Source: Vibrio coralliirubri (GTDB lineage Bacteria > Pseudomonadota > Gammaproteobacteria > Enterobacterales > Vibrionaceae). From it: a DNA stretch of 64,000 bases. Shown here one piece after another: positions 18,476 to 26,543 of the stretch (position 1 is the first letter of the stretch; each line of letters begins with the position of its first letter). The DNA is taken from NCBI RefSeq assembly GCF_024347375.1, contig NZ_AP025471.1:1996852-2060851 (forward strand). Reading direction: 5' to 3'. The notes under the pieces were generated by a model. That model ran no database searches, was not told the DNA's origin, and saw only the letters and a program-made list of their open reading frames with translations. A program made the position numbers and the translations under genes.

Positions 18476-18513
18476 GAGCTAGCTTTGTTTTTCAACTTTT
18501 AGAGATGCGGTAA

Positions 18514-19431
18514 CTAACCTCTGAATACCTCTTCGATACACGATTCCAACCAGCGCATTTTCGGTTGATTGCGATGTTTACGCCCGATAGTCATGCCAAT
18601 ATCGCCATTTGGCATATTGGGCATATGAGGAAACTGCACAAAGGAAAACTCATCTGAAAGCGAATTAGCCAGTAGTTTTGAGCATGGGAATAATACGTCG
18701 CTCTGTTTTACTATAGACAATAAGCTGTGTAAGTAAGTCGAACGTATTTTGACCTCAGTCTTGATGCCGACATCGGCTAACACGTTTGGTGCTAACGCAA
18801 TATTGTCGTTCCAATCACTGACGACCAAGCTCGCTAATTGCAAAGGTTCTTGCTGGTCACTTTTCAATAATGTGTTGGCAAGTGGGTGGCCTGTGCGGCA
18901 AACCAATACAAAATCATCACTTGCGATACGTTTTTGGTATACCTGTTTAGATAGTTCTAATGGGTAATAATTGACCCCTAAATCAACCTCGCCAGAGGTG
19001 ATTAAATCCAACGTATGGGCACCCCAATCCACAATGTTCACTTTCACCTTCGGCGCCTGTGTTAACAATATTTGAGTTAGCTTTGCGGAGATGCTGTTGG
19101 CAATAAATCCGTTAATCGCGATGTTCACAGTGCCATCAAACTGAGCAACGTCAAATTCGGATTCAGGTTCAAGCACTTGTTCTAACTGCGATAACACGGG
19201 TAATAAAGTCTGCTTGATTTCAAGCAACTTGGCGGTCGGTTCTAGGCCATGTTGTGAGCGTATAAACAACTCATCGTCAAAGTACTCACGTAGCTTTTGT
19301 AGTGAACGGCTGATAGAGGGTTGGCTTGTAAACAACAGATCTGAAGCCTTGCGTGTATTCTTTACCTCAACCAACACCTTTAATACTTTAAGTAAATTGA
19401 GGTCTAGTTGTTTAAAGCGGTTACTCATCAT
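18514..19431 (-). CDS. LysR-family regulator
   Basis: The 305-residue protein has a LysR HTH near 8-66 (DLNLLKVLKVLVEVKNTRKASDLLFTSQPSISRSLQKLRE split over two helices) and a PBP2-like effector domain (about 92-300). It is divergent from the DUF1254 gene at 19560 across a dyad at 19459-19481 and probably regulates it. A second ATG one codon in (MSNRF) is also possible. Confidence 0.85.
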   Translation of the reverse strand: MMSNRFKQLDLNLLKVLKVLVEVKNTRKASDLLFTSQPSISRSLQKLREYFDDELFIRSQHGLEPTAKLLEIKQTLLPVLSQLEQVLEPESEFDVAQFDGTVNIAINGFIANSISAKLTQILLTQAPKVKVNIVDWGAHTLDLITSGEVDLGVNYYPLELSKQVYQKRIASDDFVLVCRTGHPLANTLLKSDQQEPLQLASLVVSDWNDNIALAPNVLADVGIKTEVKIRSTYLHSLLSIVKQSDVLFPCSKLLANSLSDEFSFVQFPHMPNMPNGDIGMTIGRKHRNQPKMRWLESCIEEVFRG

Positions 19432-19458
19432 CGCGAGACTCCATCATCGAAACTGTTT

Positions 19459-19481
19459 AGATATACCCAAATTGTATATCT
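19459..19481. promoter_or_regulatory. Interrupted dyad between LysR and the second DUF1254 gene
   Basis: AGATATAC and GTATATCT are exact complements around a 7-bp spacer, giving a T-N-A type LysR site between the divergent starts at 19431 and 19560. Confidence 0.6.
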
Positions 19482-19559
19482 TGATTTCATATAATCAATT
19501 GGAGTATATCACGGAGCGTCTACATACTGAGTTCATCGAAACAAACATGAGAAACCATT

Positions 19560-20612
19560 ATGAAGAAAACGACGTTAGTGACGCTATTGGCGTTAACTGC
19601 ATTTGGCGTAACGGCCGCAGACAATAACAACTCAGCGGTTTATGACCACGCGGCTATCGGTGGTGTTAATTGGGATAACTATCCTGAAGCGGAGTCTGAC
19701 TGGAACTTCCTTGGCCTGCAAAACAAAGTGGGTGTTAACCATTGGCTGCACGCTGACCCAGTATCCAAAGACGCGCAAACGGTGATTCGCTCAAATCGTG
19801 ATGTCGTTTATTCAACTATGGTTGTGGATGTATCAGAAGGCGCAACATTCCATGTGCCAGACGAAGACAATGATTACTTCCAGATTATTCATATCATGGA
19901 CGAAAATCATCTTGTGCATAAAGTGGTTCGCCGAGGTGAAACACTTCACCTAACGGCAGATGATTTGACGACCGGAACTCATGTTCATGTGCTAGCAAGA
20001 ACGCGTATAGCAGATTCTATTGAAGACACTAAGCGCCGCCAGAGTTTACTTTCTATTAAAGCGAACTCTAACAAGCCTTATCAAGGTAAAGGATATAACC
20101 CAAGTGACGTTGAAAACTACCGACTGAAACTTATTAATAACGTGATGCAACACGGCGCGCCTATTGAAGGTTTAAAGGGATTTGGTGCGACTTTGGATGA
20201 CGTAGAAGACCATCACTTCAAGTACGTGACGGCATTTGGTTATGCTGGGTTACCTGCAGACACTGCGCAGTATCTAGAGCGTGTTCCTGGCCAAGGTAAA
20301 ACAACGTGCCAAGAGTGGACGATTCCAACGCCAAATCTGGACGTTGAGGGGCGCGGTGGTTACTACTCTCTAACCACTTATGGAGCGGATGGTTGGATCG
20401 ACTCTGAGCACTTCTATGCTTCTGGCGAATCCATGCGTGATAACGGTGATGGCACAGTGTCTGTCACATTCAATTGTGGTACCGGTACAGCTTATGATTT
20501 TGAAGTGTCTGAAGGTTGGGCTGGTGTATTACGTTTGTACGAGCCAGTCGATGTGAATGAAACTTTGGAATACATGGAGACGCTGCGTCAGATTGAGATT
20601 AAAGAGCTTTAA
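19560..20612 (+). CDS. Exported DUF1254/DUF1214-type protein, short form
   Basis: The 350-residue precursor has a signal peptide (MKKTTLVTLLALTAFGVTAA). The mature part has a DUF1254-like stretch (VIRSNRDVVYSTMVVDVSEGATFHVP near 78-105) and a C-terminal DUF1214-like part (about 255-340). It is shorter than the 503-residue paralogue at 15052 and appears to be a second member of the family in the same block. Function unknown; probably periplasmic. Confidence 0.75.
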   Translation: MKKTTLVTLLALTAFGVTAADNNNSAVYDHAAIGGVNWDNYPEAESDWNFLGLQNKVGVNHWLHADPVSKDAQTVIRSNRDVVYSTMVVDVSEGATFHVPDEDNDYFQIIHIMDENHLVHKVVRRGETLHLTADDLTTGTHVHVLARTRIADSIEDTKRRQSLLSIKANSNKPYQGKGYNPSDVENYRLKLINNVMQHGAPIEGLKGFGATLDDVEDHHFKYVTAFGYAGLPADTAQYLERVPGQGKTTCQEWTIPTPNLDVEGRGGYYSLTTYGADGWIDSEHFYASGESMRDNGDGTVSVTFNCGTGTAYDFEVSEGWAGVLRLYEPVDVNETLEYMETLRQIEIKEL

Positions 20613-20644
20613 TATCTTTTCTAATGGCTGAAATGTTCCCAAAT

Positions 20645-20681
20645 AAAAATCCCCTCAAGAACCTTTCTTGAGGGGATTTTT
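20645..20681. terminator. Bidirectional terminator between DUF1254 gene and luxN (copy B)
   Basis: A 15-bp stem AAAAATCCCCTCAAG/complement surrounds a 7-nt loop, with A and T runs on both sides. It can end luxN and the convergent 19560 gene. Confidence 0.88.
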
Positions 20682-20701
20682 TATCAGTCGTTGATTAACT
20701 T

Positions 20702-20736
20702 GTTAGCCATTAGCCATTAGCCATTAGCCATTAGCC
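20702..20736. repeat. Heptamer tandem repeat (GTTAGCC + ATTAGCC x4)
   Basis: Five 7-bp units lie immediately after the luxN stop; the last is 2 bp from the stop codon. Confidence 0.92.
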
Positions 20737-20738
20737 AT

Positions 20739-23348
20739 CTACTCTTCATCTTCGGTTTCTTTGGGAGCATTCGACGCCCAGTCTTTTTCAAGCCAGTTAT
20801 CGAGCACGTGTTGCAGCGCGTTCAAAGAGGTTGGTTTCTCTAGGCGACCATCCATCAACTTGCTGATCATATCTAACTCGTGCTGTCCTGATTCGCCAGA
20901 CAAAGCAATGATTGGTGTTTGAGGTGAGCGTGCCTTGATGATTTGGCTTGCGTCAAAACCATTCATTATCGGCATTTGTACGTCCATTAAGATCAAATCA
21001 ACCTTGTGTGTTTTGAACAGCTCGACGGCATTCTCACCGTTTTTGGCTTGTAAGCTATTTACGCCAAGTCGACTCAGGTACATTTGAACAAGCGTGCGTT
21101 GTACTTCTTTATCATCGACGATAAGCACGGTTGGAGCCAAATGGTTCTCTGGGGTTAGCGTACTTGTTGGTTCTGAACTTTGCGTTTCTGCTTGGTTATC
21201 TGGCTTAGCTTCAGCGTTGGTTTTGTTTTCAGTTGCGGTTTGATTACTTTTCCAATCATTGAAATAAGGCGTACGAAGTGCGTCTGCTTTGGGTGCATTG
21301 GGTACCACAGGGAAGTACAGGTGGAACTCAGTAAACTCCCCAAGTTTAGAGTGGCACTCAACTCGACCGCCAAATGAACGCATAACACGTTGGCAATAGC
21401 CTAGCCCTAGGCCGCTACCACCGCTTTTTTGGTAAGAGAAGAAGTCATCAAAGATCTTATGTGCAATGGCTTCGTCAATGCCTGGGCCGGTATCTCGGAA
21501 TATCAGAACGTTCTCGTAAGGTCCTGTGTTGGTGCTGATCTCAATTTGGCTTTCTGGATAAGAATCAAAGTAATAGATAGCATTGCGTATCAGGTTGAAA
21601 ATGACGAAGTTGAATAAGGTTTCATTCAGTTTTGCTACAAAATCAGCGTGTTGTGGTAAACGAATGCGTTCGATGATCTTTTCATTCTCAAAACCATAGT
21701 GGCTTACGGCTTGATCTACGGCTTTGTGGATAGAGGTCATGGCCACAGGTCCGTGTTCAGGCGTACTGTCACTGACTTCGCGTAGGATGATATCAATCAG
21801 TTGTCGCCCGCGTTGAATCGCCGCTTGGCCATTCTCAATATCCTTTAGGATTTGTTTCGCTGGGGCTTGGTTATCAATGTGCTGCTTTAACACCTCAAAA
21901 TGCAGCTGTACTTGAGCCAGCGGGTTACGCATTTCGTGTGCGATAGAATTAGCTAGAGCGCGACTTTGGCGAATGCGTCTATCGGCTTCAATGGTGCTTT
22001 GTACACGAGTTAACAAGGTTTGCAGTGCAGAGATCTCTTCGTTAGAGAACATCTTATCGTTGCTCTTGTGTGACGAGACCAATAAGTGTGTGACCGATTT
22101 CCCCTGACCAAATAAAGGCATCACCAAAGCGGTGTCGTTTGAACTCATCTTGTCATACAGGGCTTTAATCGATCGTTTGGCTGGTGCGGTGTAATCAAGC
22201 TCCTGAGACAGCTCATCGAACACTAAAACGGACTTGTTGGTAGACAGATAATCTTCGTAGAAGGTTTGGTTGTAGTTGCTGTTCACCAGACGCAACTTGT
22301 CTTCTGGAATCTGCAGTAGGCTACCTAATCGACGCATTGCACCATCAATCGACAGCTTGAAATCGTCTTCTAGTGAGAGGATCTGCTGTACTGGCGTTTT
22401 CTTGTTTCCGTAGACAAAGAAGGAGGCGTAGTGGCTTACGCGTTTGTAGAGAACATGCCAAGTGATGCCGATAATCGCACAGATTGGGATAGCAACGAGC
22501 CATTGACTGTCGTCTGTCAGCGGGATAAATATCGCGCCAAAAGGGATCACCAAAATAGCACAAACCAACATCGCACTTAGGCTCATGTACGCCAAGTATT
22601 TCACGCTGTAGAAGCGCGAGGTCAGCAGGGCATAGCCAACGAACAACATTTCACTTATCGACAAAGCTGGTGGCAGCCAAGTGAGCGAGAAATCACGTAA
22701 GAAGTAGGTCATGCCTAGGTGGATTGTCGCAGTCGACAGCATGAAGACTAAAATGCCTGCGATCATGTAGTTGGTTTTGGCTAAGGTCAGCTTGCTGCTG
22801 TTGGCGCGCATGGCCACCAGGTTGAGTAGTGTTAGCACTACAAAGCTAATCATCCCAATGAAGAAGTACGGCGTATGCGGGCCAAACTCAATCACGAACT
22901 GGCTTGGACCTGCAATGGTGACGTGTTCAACGGTTAACCCCGGACTTAAATTGATAAAGAAGGAGTAGACGGTTAGGGTGACGAAAATGGCTTGTTGCCA
23001 CACATGAACCTTACCATTACGTTGTTCTGCGGCGAGCTTACACGAGAAGTAATAGGCAAAGGCAAACGCAAAGAAAGAGGCGAGGTTGGCAAACTTTGCG
23101 GCAAACACGGCGGCCGAGGCCCCAAGTTCTGGTAATAAGTCGGTATGGAAATAAGCGTTACTGCTGATCCACGCAACAATGCAGATCGAGTACGCAATGT
23201 AAGGGGCATGGTGTGTCCCTGCGATCACTTCGTTCTTCTGTTTCAGGCGATAGCAGTAATAGAACAACCACATGACAACCACAGCCACGGTTGCAAGCAG
23301 TGTGATTGCTTTTGCATAGATGATCGCCTCTAGGCCGAAATCAAACAT
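20739..23348 (-). CDS. luxN: LuxN, hybrid sensor kinase for the LuxM autoinducer
   Basis: The start is taken at the ATG at 23348, because AAGGA lies 5 nt upstream; the ATG two codons earlier has no spacing. The 869-residue protein has an N-terminal membrane sensor of about nine helices (to about 300) and a HisKA domain with [11 protein letters not shown]. Its phospho-accepting His is at 471, the position known for V. harveyi LuxN. An HATPase follows (N-box near 589, [16 protein letters not shown]), then a receiver whose Asp is in LMDVQMP near 789. LuxN binds the LuxM-made acyl-homoserine lactone and switches between kinase and phosphatase towards LuxU and LuxO. The linker before the receiver is longer than I recall for V. 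harveyi. Confidence 0.95.
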   Translation of the reverse strand: MFDFGLEAIIYAKAITLLATVAVVVMWLFYYCYRLKQKNEVIAGTHHAPYIAYSICIVAWISSNAYFHTDLLPELGASAAVFAAKFANLASFFAFAFAYYFSCKLAAEQRNGKVHVWQQAIFVTLTVYSFFINLSPGLTVEHVTIAGPSQFVIEFGPHTPYFFIGMISFVVLTLLNLVAMRANSSKLTLAKTNYMIAGILVFMLSTATIHLGMTYFLRDFSLTWLPPALSISEMLFVGYALLTSRFYSVKYLAYMSLSAMLVCAILVIPFGAIFIPLTDDSQWLVAIPICAIIGITWHVLYKRVSHYASFFVYGNKKTPVQQILSLEDDFKLSIDGAMRRLGSLLQIPEDKLRLVNSNYNQTFYEDYLSTNKSVLVFDELSQELDYTAPAKRSIKALYDKMSSNDTALVMPLFGQGKSVTHLLVSSHKSNDKMFSNEEISALQTLLTRVQSTIEADRRIRQSRALANSIAHEMRNPLAQVQLHFEVLKQHIDNQAPAKQILKDIENGQAAIQRGRQLIDIILREVSDSTPEHGPVAMTSIHKAVDQAVSHYGFENEKIIERIRLPQHADFVAKLNETLFNFVIFNLIRNAIYYFDSYPESQIEISTNTGPYENVLIFRDTGPGIDEAIAHKIFDDFFSYQKSGGSGLGLGYCQRVMRSFGGRVECHSKLGEFTEFHLYFPVVPNAPKADALRTPYFNDWKSNQTATENKTNAEAKPDNQAETQSSEPTSTLTPENHLAPTVLIVDDKEVQRTLVQMYLSRLGVNSLQAKNGENAVELFKTHKVDLILMDVQMPIMNGFDASQIIKARSPQTPIIALSGESGQHELDMISKLMDGRLEKPTSLNALQHVLDNWLEKDWASNAPKETEDEE

Positions 23349-24570
23349 GTTCATCCTTTTTCACCGAGCTAGTTTTTCCTGCCGAGCGCGACTTTTCTAA
23401 TGACTTTCTGCTCTCTCGCACTGCGCGTTTGTAGCTTCGGAAATCGACATTATTGAACGCTTTTACCATCATCTCGAAATTCCAGAACCCACGATAAATT
23501 GTTGTGCCATCGTCATTTAATTCACAATACCCAGAATGGAAGTATGCATTGGAATCAATGGTTTGATAAAACTGAAGCATGAAAGGTTGCTCGATAATAG
23601 TGAAGCCAATCTTATAGCCTATTTGGTGTAACACACTCATCAGCTCTTTTTGAGCAAGGTAGAGGAAATAGAGCTTTTGTTGGGTATTGCCACTGACTGT
23701 CAGACGCAACACTTCACACAGGGCATTTTTGTCGGACAATTGTAACTGGAATTGTTGGTCAAATTCTGGGAGAGAGTAACATTTTGACAGTGTAGGCGGT
23801 GTGAAAAGTTGTAACCCTGCAAGTTCATCGTAGCCGTAATTGGGTAAACAGTATTGCCATTGCTCATTGCTGAACGGCGGTGCGTAACTTAACCAAGTGT
23901 CATTCTTAGACCAGTCTTGAATCAGCGCAGAGGAAACCAGTGTCGGAAAGGCTTCATCGACTGGATGTTTGAGCAGAATAAAATGCTTACCTGTCTGAGA
24001 AAGGTGTAATAAAGGCAGCATCTCAAACCATTTCTCACCCTTGATGAACACCTCAAGATTGCTTAAAGCAATGGCATCGCTGATTGGCATTCCTTGTGGG
24101 TGACTCGGTGTTTGTACCAAAAGTGGCTCATGTTCTATCTGTTCGATGATCGCACCGTAATAAGCACTGTCATTGATAGGGAGGTCGACATGAGAAATGG
24201 AGCTTGGATTTAATGGAGATTTTGCTTTGATCGCTGCAATTTCACACTCACACCAGAAATCTAGCCAATGCATATAGCACTGCCCTACGGCCTGCTCTAG
24301 AAGAGTAATCTCTGCAGATAGTGTATTTGGATAGCGCATAATCAGATCGCGGTAGTCCATCACCTCAAACAATACCAAATAGCTTTTGTTTTGATGTTCT
24401 GGGAAAAGCAATTCTAACTGGCTTCTACGATATTCAGTCACGTTTTGAAAAAGCTCAGTGCGCTGTTGTGGCTGATAAGTGTTGATGACGAGCTCTATCA
24501 GCGCTCGCTGTTTTATTTCGATAGACAGACTGCTAGCCAACAGTGAGCCTAAAGACGACGTTAATTTCAT
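23341..24570 (-). CDS. luxM: LuxM, AinS/LuxM-family acyl-homoserine lactone synthase
   Basis: The 409-residue protein lies directly upstream of luxN. It overlaps it by 8 nt (ATGTTTGA), so the pair is translationally coupled. The LuxM/AinS family, unrelated to LuxI, makes acyl-homoserine lactones from SAM and an acyl carrier; V. harveyi LuxM makes 3-hydroxy-C4-HSL. The family match rests on length, residue pattern ([23 protein letters not shown] in two stretches near 45-75) and its invariable pairing with luxN. The exact acyl chain cannot be read. The start codon is 4 nt from a 15-nt palindrome that covers the likely SD. Confidence 0.92.
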   Translation of the reverse strand: MKLTSSLGSLLASSLSIEIKQRALIELVINTYQPQQRTELFQNVTEYRRSQLELLFPEHQNKSYLVLFEVMDYRDLIMRYPNTLSAEITLLEQAVGQCYMHWLDFWCECEIAAIKAKSPLNPSSISHVDLPINDSAYYGAIIEQIEHEPLLVQTPSHPQGMPISDAIALSNLEVFIKGEKWFEMLPLLHLSQTGKHFILLKHPVDEAFPTLVSSALIQDWSKNDTWLSYAPPFSNEQWQYCLPNYGYDELAGLQLFTPPTLSKCYSLPEFDQQFQLQLSDKNALCEVLRLTVSGNTQQKLYFLYLAQKELMSVLHQIGYKIGFTIIEQPFMLQFYQTIDSNAYFHSGYCELNDDGTTIYRGFWNFEMMVKAFNNVDFRSYKRAVRESRKSLEKSRSAGKTSSVKKDEHV

Positions 24571-24574
24571 GTTT

Positions 24575-24589
24575 AACCTAGCCTAGGTT
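24575..24589. promoter_or_regulatory. Palindrome covering the luxM ribosome-binding site
   Basis: AACCTAG-C-CTAGGTT is a perfect 7-bp inverted repeat 4 nt before the luxM ATG. The only SD-like AGG (in CTAGGTT on the minus strand) falls in one arm, so an RNA hairpin would mask it. The loop would be very short, so a protein-binding DNA site is the alternative. Confidence 0.5.
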
Positions 24590-25238
24590 TATATAATTAT
24601 TTTTATTTGATCTGCACTATCTATAGGACACTGATTTTAGGTATGTGTTTGAAGTTACGTTATTTTGAGAGAGCCAATCGTAACTCTATTTGTGTCTATG
24701 GTGTGAGAAGTAAGTTGCATAATCGGGCGAGATTTTACTACTTGCACTCACCCTTAACAATAAAGATTTGCCATATTTGAATGAATTCACAGATGAACAA
24801 AATACATTATTATCAACAACTTGTAGGGTTGGATCACAGTTTTAAAATCAGACATGATTAAGCCGAGCATAAACTTTTGAATTTATAAAATAATTTCAAA
24901 TATCTATTTTTTGAACCAATATCATAATCCACATCAAGATGAGCTCATCTTATTAATCGTGATAGGAATGTTTTTGGTGTGAAATATGTAATTAACTGAT
25001 GAATTGTGTCTGTCTTATTACTCGCTTATTCTCTCGCTACCCATTTTAATGATTTAAATATCAGGTGGATAAAAGCAGAGCTCCAGTGCTCGGCTTGTTT
25101 TCCTGACAATCCCCTGTGTTTATAGAGTAGTTACACCATAATCTCTGATGAAGTGATGACATTCGAGGTTTAAGCTTGCCTGCATATGAAACATTATTGC
25201 GAGTAATCCCTCGTAAATGATTGAGGTAGAGAGAATTT
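24590..25238. other. 650-bp AT-rich region between luxM and the lipoprotein gene
   Basis: No gene, tRNA or obvious stable RNA is seen. It must hold the promoters of luxM (left) and the lipoprotein (right). Several AT-rich dyads occur, none strong enough to assign. Small-RNA content cannot be excluded by eye. Confidence 0.4.
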
Positions 25239-25631
25239 ATGAAGAAAGTACGATTAACATCATTACTTGGAATAGCAACCTTGTTTAGTGTCGTGGCGTT
25301 AGCTGGGTGTAGTCAGAAATCAGAGGTACCAACTCAACCGCAAGAGAATGCGAACCCCATCTGCAGCACTAAAAACCTGACGGGTGGTTGGTCGAAAAGT
25401 GAGATAACACCAGAAGCCAAGCAAGCTTTAAACGCAGTTCTTGGCCAAATGAACACTTCAGCTGAGCTCAAGCAGATTCTGAGTGTGCGAACTCAGGTTG
25501 TCGCGGGTTTGAATTACGCTATTGAGTTTGAAATGGATAATGGTGAAGTGTGGAACACCATCGTTTACCGTTCTCTACAGGGTGACATCGAAATGACGCA
25601 ACCTGCACAGAAAGGTCTTCTGTGCTCATAA
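25239..25631 (+). CDS. Cystatin-like lipoprotein
   Basis: The 130-residue precursor has a lipoprotein signal with lipobox LAGC (Cys24). The mature domain contains GG at 49-50 and QVVAG at 86-90 followed by LNYAIEFEMD. This matches the N-terminal Gly and the QxVxG hairpin of cystatins, inhibitors of papain-like cysteine proteases. C42 and C129 could form a disulfide linking the termini. It is probably anchored in the outer membrane, facing the periplasm or outside. Target protease unknown. GAGAG precedes the ATG and a terminator follows at 25674. Confidence 0.72.
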   Translation: MKKVRLTSLLGIATLFSVVALAGCSQKSEVPTQPQENANPICSTKNLTGGWSKSEITPEAKQALNAVLGQMNTSAELKQILSVRTQVVAGLNYAIEFEMDNGEVWNTIVYRSLQGDIEMTQPAQKGLLCS

Positions 25632-25673
25632 TCTAGATGTGCCTGTATCTTGTGAGATAGGCTGATAGCAAAT

Positions 25674-25703
25674 AAAAATGGCTCCGTATTGGGAGCCATT
25701 TTT
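25674..25703. terminator. Bidirectional terminator between the lipoprotein and the convergent gene
   Basis: AAAAATGGCTCC and GGAGCCATTTTT pair around a 6-nt loop, 43 bp past the lipoprotein stop and 30 bp past the stop of the convergent gene. Confidence 0.88.
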
Positions 25704-25733
25704 GTTTTAAGAAGACTGATTCACTGAACGTTT

Positions 25734-26312
25734 TCAGTCGGCCAGCTCGGGCTCAGCTAACTCTTGAACACAAGCGCGGCTGATGTCTTCATCAATGTAG
25801 GCCATACCAAGTTTATTGAGGTAGTCCATGCGATCGGCTGTGCGAAGCTCGATGTCGGGGCCTGCAATGTTGTTGGCTTGATAAATTTCAGTGAGGTGAG
25901 ACATGAATTGCTCACCCACACTCATCATCAATAGGCTCATTGCGCCCACGTCCGGCCTTACTTTGGCACGTTGCTTTTCCGATAGGTTTACCGCTAATAC
26001 GATAGGCTGTTCTTCACCTTCGAAGCGAACGCCTCGCTCACGAACGGTTTGTTGAGCCCAGTAGTACGCCAGTTCTTTGCTCTGGGTCAGAAACACTGGT
26101 TCAACTGATTCGGTGTAGTTGTTACCGATGGTCGCCATGGTTTTTGAAGCTGCTTCGTTGAGCGCTTTGTCTCCAGAACGTTTTAAACCTTGGCCTTGAA
26201 TAGAAGCCAATAAAGCTGAAGATGTGCCGTGATACCAAGTATCACCCGTCGCGAAACCATTCTCTGATAACAGTGTTTTTGCATCTTGTAGGTGTGTAGG
26301 TATTGAAGTCAT
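25734..26312 (-). CDS. Uncharacterised protein, possible ADP-ribosyltransferase-like fold
   Basis: The start is taken at the ATG at 26310-26312 (GAGAG 5 nt upstream) rather than the TTG 15 bases before it. The 192-residue soluble protein has no signal peptide. Residues about 26-45 read WYHGTSSALLASIQGQGL, and residues about 76-90 read PVFLTQSKELAYYWAQQ. A short H-G-T, a following I...GL, and then a [FV]-L-T-x-A-x-x-Y-A pattern is what ART-fold enzymes (KptA, PARP-like and toxin-like families) show. The third-motif Glu cannot be placed by eye. No antitoxin partner is adjacent. The call is weak; it could be a simple uncharacterised Vibrio family. Confidence 0.5.
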   Translation of the reverse strand: MTSIPTHLQDAKTLLSENGFATGDTWYHGTSSALLASIQGQGLKRSGDKALNEAASKTMATIGNNYTESVEPVFLTQSKELAYYWAQQTVRERGVRFEGEEQPIVLAVNLSEKQRAKVRPDVGAMSLLMMSVGEQFMSHLTEIYQANNIAGPDIELRTADRMDYLNKLGMAYIDEDISRACVQELAEPELAD

Positions 26313-26422
26313 AGGCACTCTCAACAAATAAAAATCTCAACAAATAGGAATCTGAACAAATATGTATATAGTTAGCTTAAACAGAAGTTGTTCGGTTAAC
26401 CGTGGTGTGGAACACAAATCTG

Positions 26423-26467
26423 AGGCTTTGAGATAAAGCTGGCAGTACAAGCTTTATCTCAAAGCCT
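26423..26467. other. 18-bp perfect inverted repeat downstream of isocitrate lyase gene
   Basis: AGGCTTTGAGATAAAGCT (26423-26440) is exactly complementary to 26450-26467 around a 9-nt loop. It lies about 80 nt past the aceA stop on the minus strand. No T tract follows, so it may stabilise the 3' end of the mRNA or act as a factor-dependent terminator. Confidence 0.75.
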
Positions 26468-26513
26468 TCCCCCGGATCTTACCTAAGTAAGAGAGAAGGA
26501 CGGGGGAGGCTTT
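26461..26513. other. Alternative hairpin competing with the previous one
   Basis: AAAGCC-TT-CCCCCG (26461-26474) can pair with CGGGGG-A-GGCTTT (26501-26513). It shares AAAGCC with the neighbouring inverted repeat, so the two folds exclude each other. Confidence 0.5.
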
Positions 26514-26543
26514 CGTGTTAGCGACTAATCAAAGTGTTAGCGA

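Larger units (their letters stand above)
20637..20756. repeat. Direct repeat copy B (luxN 3' end, heptamer VNTR, terminator)
   Basis: This partner of 14805-14932 has the same order and orientation and contains the native 3' end of luxN. The two copies bracket about 5.7 kb carrying the DUF1254 and LysR genes. Confidence 0.75.

Noticed and set aside
18476..18513. Terminator between the two convergent LysR genes
   Set aside because: No stem with a T tract was found in the 38-bp gap.
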